Below are positions 23,921 through 32,086 of a stretch of DNA of 34,776 nt, piece after piece. The number at the start of each line of letters is the position of its first letter. Positions within the stretch are counted from its first letter, which is position 1. Where the stretch lies: NCBI GenBank assembly GCA_036270095.1, contig DATBDE010000097.1, positions 1 to 34,776 on the forward strand, written 5' to 3'. The notes below the pieces were generated by a model that had not been told where the DNA came from, did not search any database, and saw nothing but the letters and a program-made list of their open reading frames with translations. Origin of the DNA: DATBDE01 sp036270095 (GTDB lineage: Bacteria; Actinomycetota; Thermoleophilia; Solirubrobacterales; Solirubrobacteraceae). A program made the translations under genes and the position numbers.

Positions 23921-24897
23921 GCGAGCGGCTGCGGGTCGGCCTCGCCGGGTGCGGCTTCGTTGGCCGCAAGCGCGCGCAGGCGCTCGACGGCGACGAGCTC
24001 GTGGGCGCCTACGACGTCGACCCCGCCGCGGCGACCGCGCTGGGCGCGCTGCCGTTCGCGTCGCTCGAGGCGCTGCTGGCGCAGGACCTCGACGTGCTCG
24101 TCGTCGCCGTGCCCCACGACCGCCTGGCCGATCTGGCCGTCGCCGGCCTGGAGGCGGGCGCCAACGTGCCGGTGGAGAAGCCGGCCGGCATCGGCACGAC
24201 CGACGTCGACCGCATCGCCGAGGCGGCGCGCGCGGCCGGGCGGCTCGTGCGCGTGGGCTTCCAGCACCGCTTCTACCCCGGCCTGCGGCGGGCGGCCGAG
24301 CTCGTGGGCTCGGGCCGCTTCGGCGACGTCCTGTTCCTGCGCGCCCGCTACGGCCACGGCGGCCGCGTCGGCTACGAGCGCGAGTGGCGCATGGACCCGG
24401 CCGTCTCCGGCGGCGGCGAGCTCGTCGACCAGGGCATGCACCTGCTCGACCTCGTGCACCTGCTCATGGGGCCGTTGCCGCTGCACAGCGCCCTGCTGCG
24501 CACGAGCTTCTGGGACGCCCCCGTGGAGGACAACGCGGCGCTGCTGCTGGGCGAGCCCGGCCCGGCCGACGCACCCTGGGCCATGCTGCACGCGAGCTGG
24601 ACCGAGTGGAAGAACCTGTTCTCGCTCGAGGTCTACTGCCGCACCGGCAAGCTCGCGGTCGAGGGCCTGGCCGGGTCCTACGGGCCGCAGGTGCTGCGCG
24701 TGTACGCCATGAAGCCCGAGCTCGGGCCGCCCGACGTCGAGGAGAGCGCGTTCTCCGCGCAGGACCTGTCCTGGGTGGAGGAGTGGCGCAACGTGCGCGC
24801 AGCGGTGCGCGCCGGGGCGACGACGCTGGACGATCTCGACGCGGCACGCTATGCCTGGGGCGTGATCGAGGACGCCTACGCGCGGACCGCGGCATGA
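23917..24897 (+). CDS. Gfo/Idh/MocA-family sugar oxidoreductase
   Basis: 326 residues. The N-terminal Rossmann motif is GLAGCGFVGRKRAQAL (8-23), followed by VVAVPHDRLADL and VPVEKPAGIGTTD, with the family EKP motif at 87-89. The second domain has GFQHRFYPGLRRA and GGGELVDQGMHLLDL, whose Asp and His are the usual catalytic residues. Such enzymes reduce or oxidise a sugar or nucleotide sugar with NAD(P). The GTG overlaps the stop of the kinase gene and the stop overlaps the next ATG (ATGA), so it is made together with the heptose enzymes and may tailor that sugar. Confidence 0.9.
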   Translation: MSERLRVGLAGCGFVGRKRAQALDGDELVGAYDVDPAAATALGALPFASLEALLAQDLDVLVVAVPHDRLADLAVAGLEAGANVPVEKPAGIGTTDVDRIAEAARAAGRLVRVGFQHRFYPGLRRAAELVGSGRFGDVLFLRARYGHGGRVGYEREWRMDPAVSGGGELVDQGMHLLDLVHLLMGPLPLHSALLRTSFWDAPVEDNAALLLGEPGPADAPWAMLHASWTEWKNLFSLEVYCRTGKLAVEGLAGSYGPQVLRVYAMKPELGPPDVEESAFSAQDLSWVEEWRNVRAAVRAGATTLDDLDAARYAWGVIEDAYARTAA

Positions 24898-25727
24898 GGC
24901 TGGCGGGGCGGCGCATCCTCGTCACCGGCGGCTCGAAGGGCATCGGGCGCGAGATCGCGCGGGCCGCGGCCGGGGCCGGGGCCGAGGTCGTCGTCGCCGC
25001 GCGCGGCGAGCAGGCGGTGCAGGAGACCGTGGCCGCGCTGCCCGGCGAGGGCCACAGCGGCGTCGCGCTCGACGTGGCCATCGAGGCCTCGTGGGCGTCC
25101 GCGCTCAACGACATCGGGCGCCCGCTGCACGGCGTGGTCGCGGCGGCCGGGATCCTCTCGCCGGTCGGCAGCCCAGGCCACTACCCGGCCGAGGCGTTCC
25201 TGGACACGCTCAAGGTCAACCTCTACGGCACCTGGCTGGCGGTGGAGGCGTGCCTGCCCGCCCTGCGCGCCACCGGCGACAGCGCCGTCGTGACCTTCTC
25301 CGGCGGCGGCGCCACCGCGCCGCTGCCGCGCGTGCACGCCTACGCGGCCTCCAAGGCCGGCATCGTGCGCCTGACCGAGAACCTCGCCGCCGAGCTGGCC
25401 GAGGACGGGATCACGATCAACGCGATCGGCCCCGGCTTCGTGGCCACGAGCATCCACGACGTCGTGCTCGCGGCCGGGCCCGAGCGCGCGGGCCCGCTGC
25501 TGCCGCGCACCGAGCGCCAGCTCGCCGAGGGCGGCGTGCCCACGCAGGCCTCGGCCGAGCTGGCCGTGTTCCTGCTCTCGAGCGACGCGCGCGCCATCAG
25601 CGGCAAGCTCATCTCGGCCGAGTGGGACGACTGGCGCGACGCGGAGTTCCGCGCCCGCCTGGCCGCCGACCCGGACCTCGCCACGCTGCGCCGCATCGAC
25701 GACCAGCTCTACCGCCGGGTCCAGTGA
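24894..25727 (+). CDS. Classical short-chain dehydrogenase/reductase
   Basis: 277 residues. TGGSKGIGREIA is at 11-22, VVAAAGIL at 81-88 (in place of NNAG), the catalytic serine near 136 and YAASK with Tyr150 and Lys154. INAIGPGFVAT follows the usual NxxxPG pattern. After about residue 240 there is a charged C-terminal tail (EWDDWRDAEFRARLA and on) longer than in most such enzymes. It probably interconverts a hydroxyl and a keto group on a sugar precursor. It sits between the Gfo/Idh/MocA and nucleotidyltransferase genes, with 4-nt overlaps on both sides. Confidence 0.9.
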   Translation: MRLAGRRILVTGGSKGIGREIARAAAGAGAEVVVAARGEQAVQETVAALPGEGHSGVALDVAIEASWASALNDIGRPLHGVVAAAGILSPVGSPGHYPAEAFLDTLKVNLYGTWLAVEACLPALRATGDSAVVTFSGGGATAPLPRVHAYAASKAGIVRLTENLAAELAEDGITINAIGPGFVATSIHDVVLAAGPERAGPLLPRTERQLAEGGVPTQASAELAVFLLSSDARAISGKLISAEWDDWRDAEFRARLAADPDLATLRRIDDQLYRRVQ

Positions 25728-26419
25728 GCCTCGCGCCGGTCGCGATCCTGGCCGGCGGCCTGGGCACGCGGCTGGGCGCGCTCGGCCGCAGCACCCCCAA
25801 GGCGCTCCTGCCCGTGGCCGGGCGCCCGTTCGCGCTCTGGCAGCTCGAGCTGCTGCGCGACCACGGCGCGGAGCGCGTGGTCCTGTGCGTCGGCCACCAG
25901 GGCGACGAGGTCGAGGCGCGCATCGGCGCCCCCTTTGGTCTCGACGTCCGCTACGCCCACGACCCGCCCGGGCTGGCCGGCACCGCCGGCGCGCTGCGCG
26001 GCGCCCTGGCGCTGCTGGGCGAGCGCTTGCTCGTGCTCTACGGCGACACCTACCTGCGCATCGACTACGCCGCCGTGGACCGGGCCGCGGCGAGCGAGCG
26101 CGGGCTGATGACCGTGCTGCGCAACGAGGGCCGCTGGGACACCTCCAACGCCCTCTACGCGGACGGGCGCGTGCTGCGTCACGACAAGGCCGCCCCGACG
26201 CCGGACATGCACTGGATCGACTACGGCCTGGGGGGCCTGCGGGCCGATGCGTTGGACCTGCCCGGGCGCGACCTCTCAGCGGTCTACGCGGCGCTGGCGC
26301 AGCGGGCCGAGCTCGCCGGCTACGAGGCCACCGAGCGCTTCTACGAGATCGGGACGCCCGACTCCTTGGCCGAGACGTCGGCCTTCCTCTCCTCCAGCTC
26401 CGGCATCCGGCGCGCGTAG
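25724..26419 (+). CDS. hddC: Sugar-1-phosphate nucleotidyltransferase (HddC/RmlA-like)
   Basis: 231 residues. The nucleotide-binding signature is ILAGGLGTRLGALGRSTPKALLPVAGRP (8-35), with VLYGDTYLRIDY (104-115) carrying the metal-binding aspartate. The C-terminal part is short, with no trimerising repeat domain. The length is close to the known GDP-D-glycero-alpha-D-manno-heptose pyrophosphorylase HddC, about 230 residues. Assignment to heptose rests on the neighbouring kinase and phosphatase, and a glucose- or mannose-1-phosphate substrate is possible. It is the last gene of the plus-strand run from 15452. Its final 79 nt overlap the convergent flippase-like gene. Confidence 0.88.
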   Translation: MSLAPVAILAGGLGTRLGALGRSTPKALLPVAGRPFALWQLELLRDHGAERVVLCVGHQGDEVEARIGAPFGLDVRYAHDPPGLAGTAGALRGALALLGERLLVLYGDTYLRIDYAAVDRAAASERGLMTVLRNEGRWDTSNALYADGRVLRHDKAAPTPDMHWIDYGLGGLRADALDLPGRDLSAVYAALAQRAELAGYEATERFYEIGTPDSLAETSAFLSSSSGIRRA

Positions 26420-27339
26420 AGCGTCGAGCCGCCGGCGTAGAGCAGCTCGATGCCGGTCTGGGCCAGGCGGGTGACCACGGCGACGGCGATGGCCACCCCG
26501 GTGGGCAGGGCGATCGACAGCACGGCGGCCATCGCGCCCTCGCGCACGCCCAGTCCGCCGGGGATGAAGAAGGCCACCAGCGCGCTGGCGTAGCCGACCG
26601 ACCACGCGCTGAGGATGACCGGGATGTCGGAGGCTTGCACCGGGTGCAGCGAGCGCGCGATGCAGAGCACGCCGATCCCGGTCACCAGGAACGAGACCAC
26701 GTAGACGCCGGCGAACACCAGAACGGTGCGGAAGGGCAGCGCGCGCTCGAGCTTCTCGGCCTTGAGCCGGTGCAGCAGGAAGGCCGAGACGCGCGTGAAC
26801 GGCTTGGGGTGCAGGCACGCAACCGCGACGATGGGGACGAGCAGGATCGCGAACCGCCAGGGGCTGCTCTTGATGTCGGGCAGTGACATGAAGCCCCAGG
26901 CGGCGACGACGATCGAGCCCGCGGTGACCAGCGCGAACTCGTAGACGATCGAGGAGATCGTGATGCGCTTGGGCACGCCCTCCCGCTCGGCCATGCCCAC
27001 GCGCGTGACCGCGAGCATCACCTGGGTGGGCACGTAGCGGGCCAGCAGCGAGACGTTCCAGATCACCCAGCCCTTGCGCGGCGGCAGCTCGCCGTGCAGG
27101 CGGTGCAGGATGCGCCGCCACGTCTCCGCGTGCATGCCCTGGAAGACCACCAGCGCGATGAACGCCGGGATCAGCCACCAGAAGTCGAAGCTCCAGTCGA
27201 TCTTGGGCAGGTGACCGGCCTCGTCGACGACGGCGAGGACCAGGAACACGACCACGAGCACGGCCACGAACAGCCAGAACCCGTGGCGCAACAGCGACCG
27301 GGCCTCGGTGATGGACCCGTCGGGTTTGATCTTGCTCAT
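26341..27339 (-). CDS. Flippase-like membrane protein (LPG synthase/UPF0104 type)
   Basis: 332 residues with about seven or eight membrane helices, starting with FWLFVAVLVVVFLVLAVV after a short cytosolic N-terminus. The family hallmark FFIPGGLGVREGAMAAVL lies in the C-terminal third, and LLARYVPTQVMLAVTRVGMAEREGV is the conserved early loop. Members are the membrane part of lysyl-phosphatidylglycerol synthase and many stand-alone proteins in glycan loci thought to move or modify lipid-linked material. Together with the DPM1-like enzymes it suggests handling of a polyprenyl-phosphate sugar. The ATG overlaps the preceding stop (ATGA). Confidence 0.9.
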   Translation of the reverse strand: MSKIKPDGSITEARSLLRHGFWLFVAVLVVVFLVLAVVDEAGHLPKIDWSFDFWWLIPAFIALVVFQGMHAETWRRILHRLHGELPPRKGWVIWNVSLLARYVPTQVMLAVTRVGMAEREGVPKRITISSIVYEFALVTAGSIVVAAWGFMSLPDIKSSPWRFAILLVPIVAVACLHPKPFTRVSAFLLHRLKAEKLERALPFRTVLVFAGVYVVSFLVTGIGVLCIARSLHPVQASDIPVILSAWSVGYASALVAFFIPGGLGVREGAMAAVLSIALPTGVAIAVAVVTRLAQTGIELLYAGGSTLYARRMPELEERKADVSAKESGVPIS

Positions 27340-29201
27340 GACGCTGCTCGGGTGAGGGCGGTGGCCGGAGCGAGCGACTCGAAGAACCGTTCGAGCAGGT
27401 CGATCCGCGCCTCCCAACCGTACTGCGCCACCGTTTCGCGGCCGTTGCGCACGAGGCGCTCGCGCAGCTCCTTGTCGGAGAGCACGCGCCGCAGCGCCTC
27501 GGCGACGGCCTCGGGGGTGGCCTCGGGCATCAGGCAGTTCACGCCATCCACGCAGAAGTCCATGTTCCCGTGGGCGTCGGTGCAGACGACGGCGCACCCG
27601 GCGGCCATGGCCTCCAGAGGCGGCAGGCAGAAGCCCTCGTGCTGGGAGGTCTGCACGAACACGGTGGCCTCGTTGAGGAGGCGGTTGACCTCGGCGTCGC
27701 TGGGGCGCATGACGTAGGGCAGGTCCGGGAAGCGGTCGCGCGTGTCGGGCTCCGAGCCGTACAGCCGCAGCTCGGACGCGGGCGGGCCGCCCAGCCGCTG
27801 CCATGCCTCGACCGTGAGGTCGAGGTTCTTGATCCAGTGCCCGCGGCCGATGGCCACGACGAGGTCGTCGCGCCGCTGGGTGTCGTCGAGCTCGCGGAAG
27901 ACGTCGAGGTCGATGCCGGGCGAGACCACCTCGGGGTTGAGGGCGAGCTCGCGCAGGCGGTCGCGGTTCCACGAGCTCGTGGTCACGGTGGCGAACTCCT
28001 CGCGATAGGAGGCGAGGACGCGGCCGTGATAGACCGGGTCGGGGTAGTACGAGGTCTCGATGTCCTGGACGAACGCGGCGGCGATCCCGCGCTCGGCGCT
28101 GGCCAGCCACACCGGCAGCGACGTGTTCCACCATGTCGCGACCTTGATCGCGTCGAGCGTGGGGAGCTCCTCCAGCAGCGGCTCGTAGCGGTCGAAGCTG
28201 TGCACGGGCACGCGCAGGTCGAACCAGTCGGGCGGGTCGTCGAGCGTGTACAGGGCGCAGTCGTGGCCGCGCGCGGCAAGCCGGTTGAGGTGCTCGAACA
28301 CGACGCGGTGCCCGCCGCCCACGCCGGTGTCCTCGGTCACGTAGGCGACGCGCAGCTTGCCCTCGGGCGTGCGCACGTCCCGGCGCTCGAGCCGGTCGCG
28401 CCAGCGGTCCCGGAACGCCTCGGCGCCGGGTGCGTCGGGCGCGCGCGGCGGCGCCAGCTGGGTCACGGTGACCGAGGGGAAGTTGTTGACGCGCAGGCCG
28501 ACCTGCCAGGCGCGCAGCGACCAGTCGATCGCCGCCCACGGCATCGGCAGCGCGTCGTCGAACGCGCCGACGCGGTCGATGGCGTCGCGGCGCAGGTACA
28601 GGCAGGCCCCGGGGTCGGCGATGACGGGCACGTCGGTCTCGGCCTGCTGGTAGTGGGGCGAGCGGCCGCGGTAGCGGTCGCCGAAGCGGCCGGGCGAGCG
28701 CGGGTCGTGGAACAGCCCGCAGGCCCGCACCGAGGTGCCGTCGGGGTCGAGCTCGCGGGCGCCGACGCACGCGCGGACCTCGTCGACGTCGCGCGAGTCC
28801 TGCTCGAGGCGGCAGGCGTACCACTGCAGCATCTCCACGAAGCCGTCGTAGGCGATGACCTCGGGGCCGAGCACGATCACGTCGTGCGGGGTGGCGGCGA
28901 TGGCGGCGTTCAGCGCCGTGGTGCCCTCGGGCACGAGCCGGACATCGGCCTGCAGCCGGCGCGTGGCCCGGCGCGCGGCGCGGGCGGCGCGCTCGCCGTC
29001 GCCGGTCACGATGACGGTCACGGGGGCGGCGTGCTCCTCGTACCACCAGACCGCGCGCTGGTGCTCGCTGCCCTTCTTGCCCGTGCCGATCAGGCCGGCG
29101 CGGCGCAGCGGCGCGGACAGCAGGCGCCAGGCGATGCCGACCAGGCCGCGGTAGCGCAGGGCCAGGCGGGCGCGGGCGAAGTACTCGTGCAGGCGGCTCA
29201 T
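27336..29201 (-). CDS. Glycosyltransferase with degenerate GT-A domain and GT4 domain
   Basis: 621 residues, a paralogue of the next upstream gene. Residues about 60-250 align with a GT2 domain but lack the donor-site aspartates: where the paralogue has CDDAS and NSD, this has only LGPEV (111-115), and EDADW becomes AAIDW (223-227). From about 284 on there is a GT4-type domain: VTEDTGVGGGHRVVFEHLNRL, QDIETSYYPDP, AIGRGHWIKNLDL, and the donor-site EGFCLPPLEAMAAGCAVV. The GT4 half is probably active. The ATG at 29201 is chosen because it follows the upstream stop by 16 nt. Confidence 0.9.
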   Translation of the reverse strand: MSRLHEYFARARLALRYRGLVGIAWRLLSAPLRRAGLIGTGKKGSEHQRAVWWYEEHAAPVTVIVTGDGERAARAARRATRRLQADVRLVPEGTTALNAAIAATPHDVIVLGPEVIAYDGFVEMLQWYACRLEQDSRDVDEVRACVGARELDPDGTSVRACGLFHDPRSPGRFGDRYRGRSPHYQQAETDVPVIADPGACLYLRRDAIDRVGAFDDALPMPWAAIDWSLRAWQVGLRVNNFPSVTVTQLAPPRAPDAPGAEAFRDRWRDRLERRDVRTPEGKLRVAYVTEDTGVGGGHRVVFEHLNRLAARGHDCALYTLDDPPDWFDLRVPVHSFDRYEPLLEELPTLDAIKVATWWNTSLPVWLASAERGIAAAFVQDIETSYYPDPVYHGRVLASYREEFATVTTSSWNRDRLRELALNPEVVSPGIDLDVFRELDDTQRRDDLVVAIGRGHWIKNLDLTVEAWQRLGGPPASELRLYGSEPDTRDRFPDLPYVMRPSDAEVNRLLNEATVFVQTSQHEGFCLPPLEAMAAGCAVVCTDAHGNMDFCVDGVNCLMPEATPEAVAEALRRVLSDKELRERLVRNGRETVAQYGWEARIDLLERFFESLAPATALTRAAS

Positions 29202-29217
29202 GCGACGGCCCGCAAGG

Positions 29218-31188
29218 CTAGCCGTGGGTTCCCGCTGCCGCGGAGGCACGTGTCGCTATCGCCTCGAGCGCGGCCTCGAGCTCGTCGCTGCGCTTGTCCC
29301 ACGCGTAGACGGCGGCGGTGCGCCGGCCCTCGGCCACCAGGCGCGCGCGCAGCGCGTCGTCGTCGAGCAGGCGGCGGATGGCCGCCGCCACGGCCTCGGG
29401 CGTTGCCTCGGGCATGAGGCAGTTCTCGCCGTCGCGACAGAAGTCGCGGTTGCCGTGGGCGTCGGTGCACACCACCGCGCAGCCGGTGGCCATGGCCTCC
29501 AGCGGGGGCAGGCAGAACCCCTCGTGCACCGAGGTCTGCACGAACACCGCGGCCCCGTTGAACAGCTCGACCACGCCGTCGTCGGGCGGCGAGGTGGCGT
29601 AGGGCACGCCGTAGCGCTCGCCCACCTCGGGCTCGACGCCGAACATCTGCAGCTCCGGCTTGTCGGGGCCGAGGAGGTCGTAGGCGGCCATCGTCAGGGC
29701 CAGGTTCTTCAGCGGGTTGTCGCGGCCGATGACCAGCAGGCGGCGGTCGTGGCGGGCGACGTCGTCGCGCTCGCGGAACTCGTCCAGGTTGACCCCGGGC
29801 GGCACGAGCCGGGCGGGCACGCCGTACTCGGCCAGGCGCTCGCGGTTCCACTCCGAGATGGTCAGATAGCGGAACTCGTGGCGGTAGGTGTCGACCACGC
29901 GGTAGGCGAAGTCGGGGCGGTCGGGGTAGTACGAGGTCTCGATGTCCTGCACGAAGTAGACGGGGATGCCGTTGCGCACCGAGGCCAGCCACACGGCCGG
30001 CCCGGTCGCCCACCACGTCGCGACCTTGATCGCCTTGAGCGGCTCCAGCGCCTCGGCCAGCTCGTCGAAGGAGTCGAACGAGCGCACCGGCGCGCGCAGG
30101 TCGAACCAGTCCGGCGGCCCCGCGCGGCGTGTCCACAACTCCGCCTCGTGGCCGCGCTCGGTGAGGCGGTTGAGGTGCTCGAAGATGTCGCGGTGGCCGC
30201 CGCCGACCCCGGTGTCCCAGGTCACGTAGACGATGCGCAGCTTGCCGTCGTCGGTGCGCACGTCGCGGCGGTCAAAGAACTCGCCCCAGCGCGACCAGAA
30301 CAGGTCCTTGGAGGCCAGCTCGCGCTCGCCCTGCTCCATGCCCCGCGTGACCGACTCCAGGTGAGTGAGCTCGGAGTAGGGCTGGTAGACGATCCGCAGG
30401 CCCGCCCGCCAGCAGCGCAGGCACCAGTCGGCGTCCTCGAAGGCCATCTCGTAGTCGTCGTCGAGCACGCCGATGCGCCCAATGGTGGAGCGCTTGACGT
30501 ACAGCGCGGCGCCGGTGGCCGCGAGCACCGGGCCGGGCACGTTGGCGGGCCCGTAGGTCGCCTCCTGGAAGCGATAGCGGTGGTCGAACCACTCCGGCGC
30601 GCCCAGGTTGCGATGGGAGCCCGCGGACTGGATGCGGCCGTCGGGGTAGAGCAGCTTGGGCGCCGCCATGCCGATGTCGTCGCGGGCGTAGGCGGCCCGC
30701 TGCAGGGTCTCGAGCCAGCCGCGGTGGGCGACGATGTCGCTGTTGAGGAGGACGACGTCGCCGGGCGCCTTGCGCAGGCCGCGGTTGGCGTTGCGGGCGA
30801 AGCCGAGCTGCTCCGTGCCCTGGACGAGCTCGGCGCCGCGCAGCCCGCGCTTCAGGCGCCGGCGGTGCGCGGGGTTCGGGCTGGCGTCGTCGCAGACGAC
30901 GATGCGCACGCGGCGCTTGTCGGTCGTGCGGCGCAGCGAACGGACGCACTTGATGGTCACGTCGGGGTCGCCGTAGGTGGGGATCACGACGGTCACCGGA
31001 CGCCCCTGCTCGCGGTACCAGCGCTTGGCCTTGACCCGCTCGGGGCCGTAGGAGCGCCCGTAGCCGAGCCAGCGCCCGAGCGGGGTCGGGCGCAGCGGGA
31101 AGGTGGCCGCGCGCAGCACGGCCTCGCGCGGGCCCAGGTACTGCAGCGTGAGCCGCGCGCGGCGCGCGAGCGAGCGCAGGCGGGTCAC
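29218..31188 (-). CDS. Two-domain glycosyltransferase (GT2 plus GT4)
   Basis: 656 residues. The GT2 domain has VTVVIPTYGDPDVTIKCV (65-82), VVCDDASPN (97-105), LLNSDIVAHRGWLETLQ (147-163) and FEDADWCLRCWRAGL (250-264), all typical of active rhamnosyl- or related transferases. From about 317 a GT4-type domain follows: VTWDTGVGGGHRDIFEHLNRL, QDIETSYYPDRPDF, VIGRDNPLKNLAL and EGFCLPPLEAMATGCAVV. Two linked active sites suggest it adds two sugars in turn. The GTG start overlaps the upstream stop (GTGA). The downstream gene is a duplicate whose first domain is degenerate. Confidence 0.92.
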   Translation of the reverse strand: MTRLRSLARRARLTLQYLGPREAVLRAATFPLRPTPLGRWLGYGRSYGPERVKAKRWYREQGRPVTVVIPTYGDPDVTIKCVRSLRRTTDKRRVRIVVCDDASPNPAHRRRLKRGLRGAELVQGTEQLGFARNANRGLRKAPGDVVLLNSDIVAHRGWLETLQRAAYARDDIGMAAPKLLYPDGRIQSAGSHRNLGAPEWFDHRYRFQEATYGPANVPGPVLAATGAALYVKRSTIGRIGVLDDDYEMAFEDADWCLRCWRAGLRIVYQPYSELTHLESVTRGMEQGERELASKDLFWSRWGEFFDRRDVRTDDGKLRIVYVTWDTGVGGGHRDIFEHLNRLTERGHEAELWTRRAGPPDWFDLRAPVRSFDSFDELAEALEPLKAIKVATWWATGPAVWLASVRNGIPVYFVQDIETSYYPDRPDFAYRVVDTYRHEFRYLTISEWNRERLAEYGVPARLVPPGVNLDEFRERDDVARHDRRLLVIGRDNPLKNLALTMAAYDLLGPDKPELQMFGVEPEVGERYGVPYATSPPDDGVVELFNGAAVFVQTSVHEGFCLPPLEAMATGCAVVCTDAHGNRDFCRDGENCLMPEATPEAVAAAIRRLLDDDALRARLVAEGRRTAAVYAWDKRSDELEAALEAIATRASAAAGTHG

Positions 31189-32084
31189 GCGCGGCCCTCG
31201 AGCGAGAGCTTCTGGCGCACGGCGCGCGGCAGGCGGGGCGCCCGCGAGCCCAGGTAGGCGCCGATGGTCCGGGTCGCGTGGTGGGGCAGCGAGGACACGC
31301 CGTCCTCGCGCACGGCGTCGAACAGGGCGACGAACGAGAGCGGCTCGACGTAGCCGGAGATCTCGTGCAACGCTCGCCACTCGTCGAAGCAGCGGCGCAG
31401 GTGCTGCACGGGCGGGTAGCGGTGCGAGTGCACGACGGCGGCGTCGGGCAGGTAGACCTTGGCGTAGCCGGCCGCCAGCAGCTCGGCGGCCAGCAGGCGG
31501 TCCTCGGCGTAGGCGACGTCGCGGAACGGCACCTCCTCCCAGGCCGAGCGGGCGATGCAGCCGTTGGCGTCGGAGAAGAACATGCGCGCCTGCGGGATCA
31601 GGCTGCGCGCGACGGAGCGCTCGGCGTTCTCCAGCCGCACGGTGGCGGGGCCGCCGTTGGGGGCCATGGCGGCGAACCACTCGCGCAGCTCGCGCCGCAC
31701 CGACGGGGGCGCGTCGCGACGCGGGCGGTAGGGGCCGAGCGTGAGCGCGACGTCGTCGGCGCGCTCGAAGCCGGCGAGCAGGCGCGCGAGCCAGCGCTCG
31801 TCGGCCGGCGTGGCGTCCTGGGTCAGGAAGGCGACGTGGCTGCCCGCGGCCCGGCGCATGAGGTCGTTGCGGGTACCGCCGTGCGAGAAGGACGCCCGGG
31901 CGATCTCGACCACCTCGGCCCCGTGCCGCTTGGCCGTGGCCACCGAGCCGTCGCGCGAGCCCGAGTCGCAGACCAGCAGCTCGACCTCGGCGTCGACCTG
32001 CTGGGTGCGCGCCGCCGCGAGCACCTCGTCGAGCAACGGGCCTCCGTCGCGCACCGGGATGGCGACGGTCACGACGTCAGCCAC
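31185..32084 (-). CDS. Family 2 glycosyltransferase (rhamnosyltransferase-like)
   Basis: 299 residues. VTVAIPVRDGGPLLDEVL (5-22), LLVCDSGSRDGSV (36-48), FSHGGTRNDLMRRA (66-79) and FLTQDATPADERWL (86-99) form the pattern seen in RfbF/WbbL-type rhamnosyltransferases, with TQD in place of DxD. SDANGCIARSAWEEVPF and a DRLLAAELLAAGY helix complete the GT-A core. No membrane segment is seen. The GTG at 32084 is 2 nt after the stop of the upstream DPM1-like gene. The sugar it transfers is not certain. Confidence 0.9.
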   Translation of the reverse strand: MADVVTVAIPVRDGGPLLDEVLAAARTQQVDAEVELLVCDSGSRDGSVATAKRHGAEVVEIARASFSHGGTRNDLMRRAAGSHVAFLTQDATPADERWLARLLAGFERADDVALTLGPYRPRRDAPPSVRRELREWFAAMAPNGGPATVRLENAERSVARSLIPQARMFFSDANGCIARSAWEEVPFRDVAYAEDRLLAAELLAAGYAKVYLPDAAVVHSHRYPPVQHLRRCFDEWRALHEISGYVEPLSFVALFDAVREDGVSSLPHHATRTIGAYLGSRAPRLPRAVRQKLSLEGRA

Positions 32085-32086
32085 GG

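Noticed and set aside
27570..31257. Long plus-strand open frames opposite the two GT2+GT4 genes
   Set aside because: These are reverse-frame shadows of well-supported glycosyltransferase genes, with Val/Gly/Ala/Arg-rich translations and no motif.
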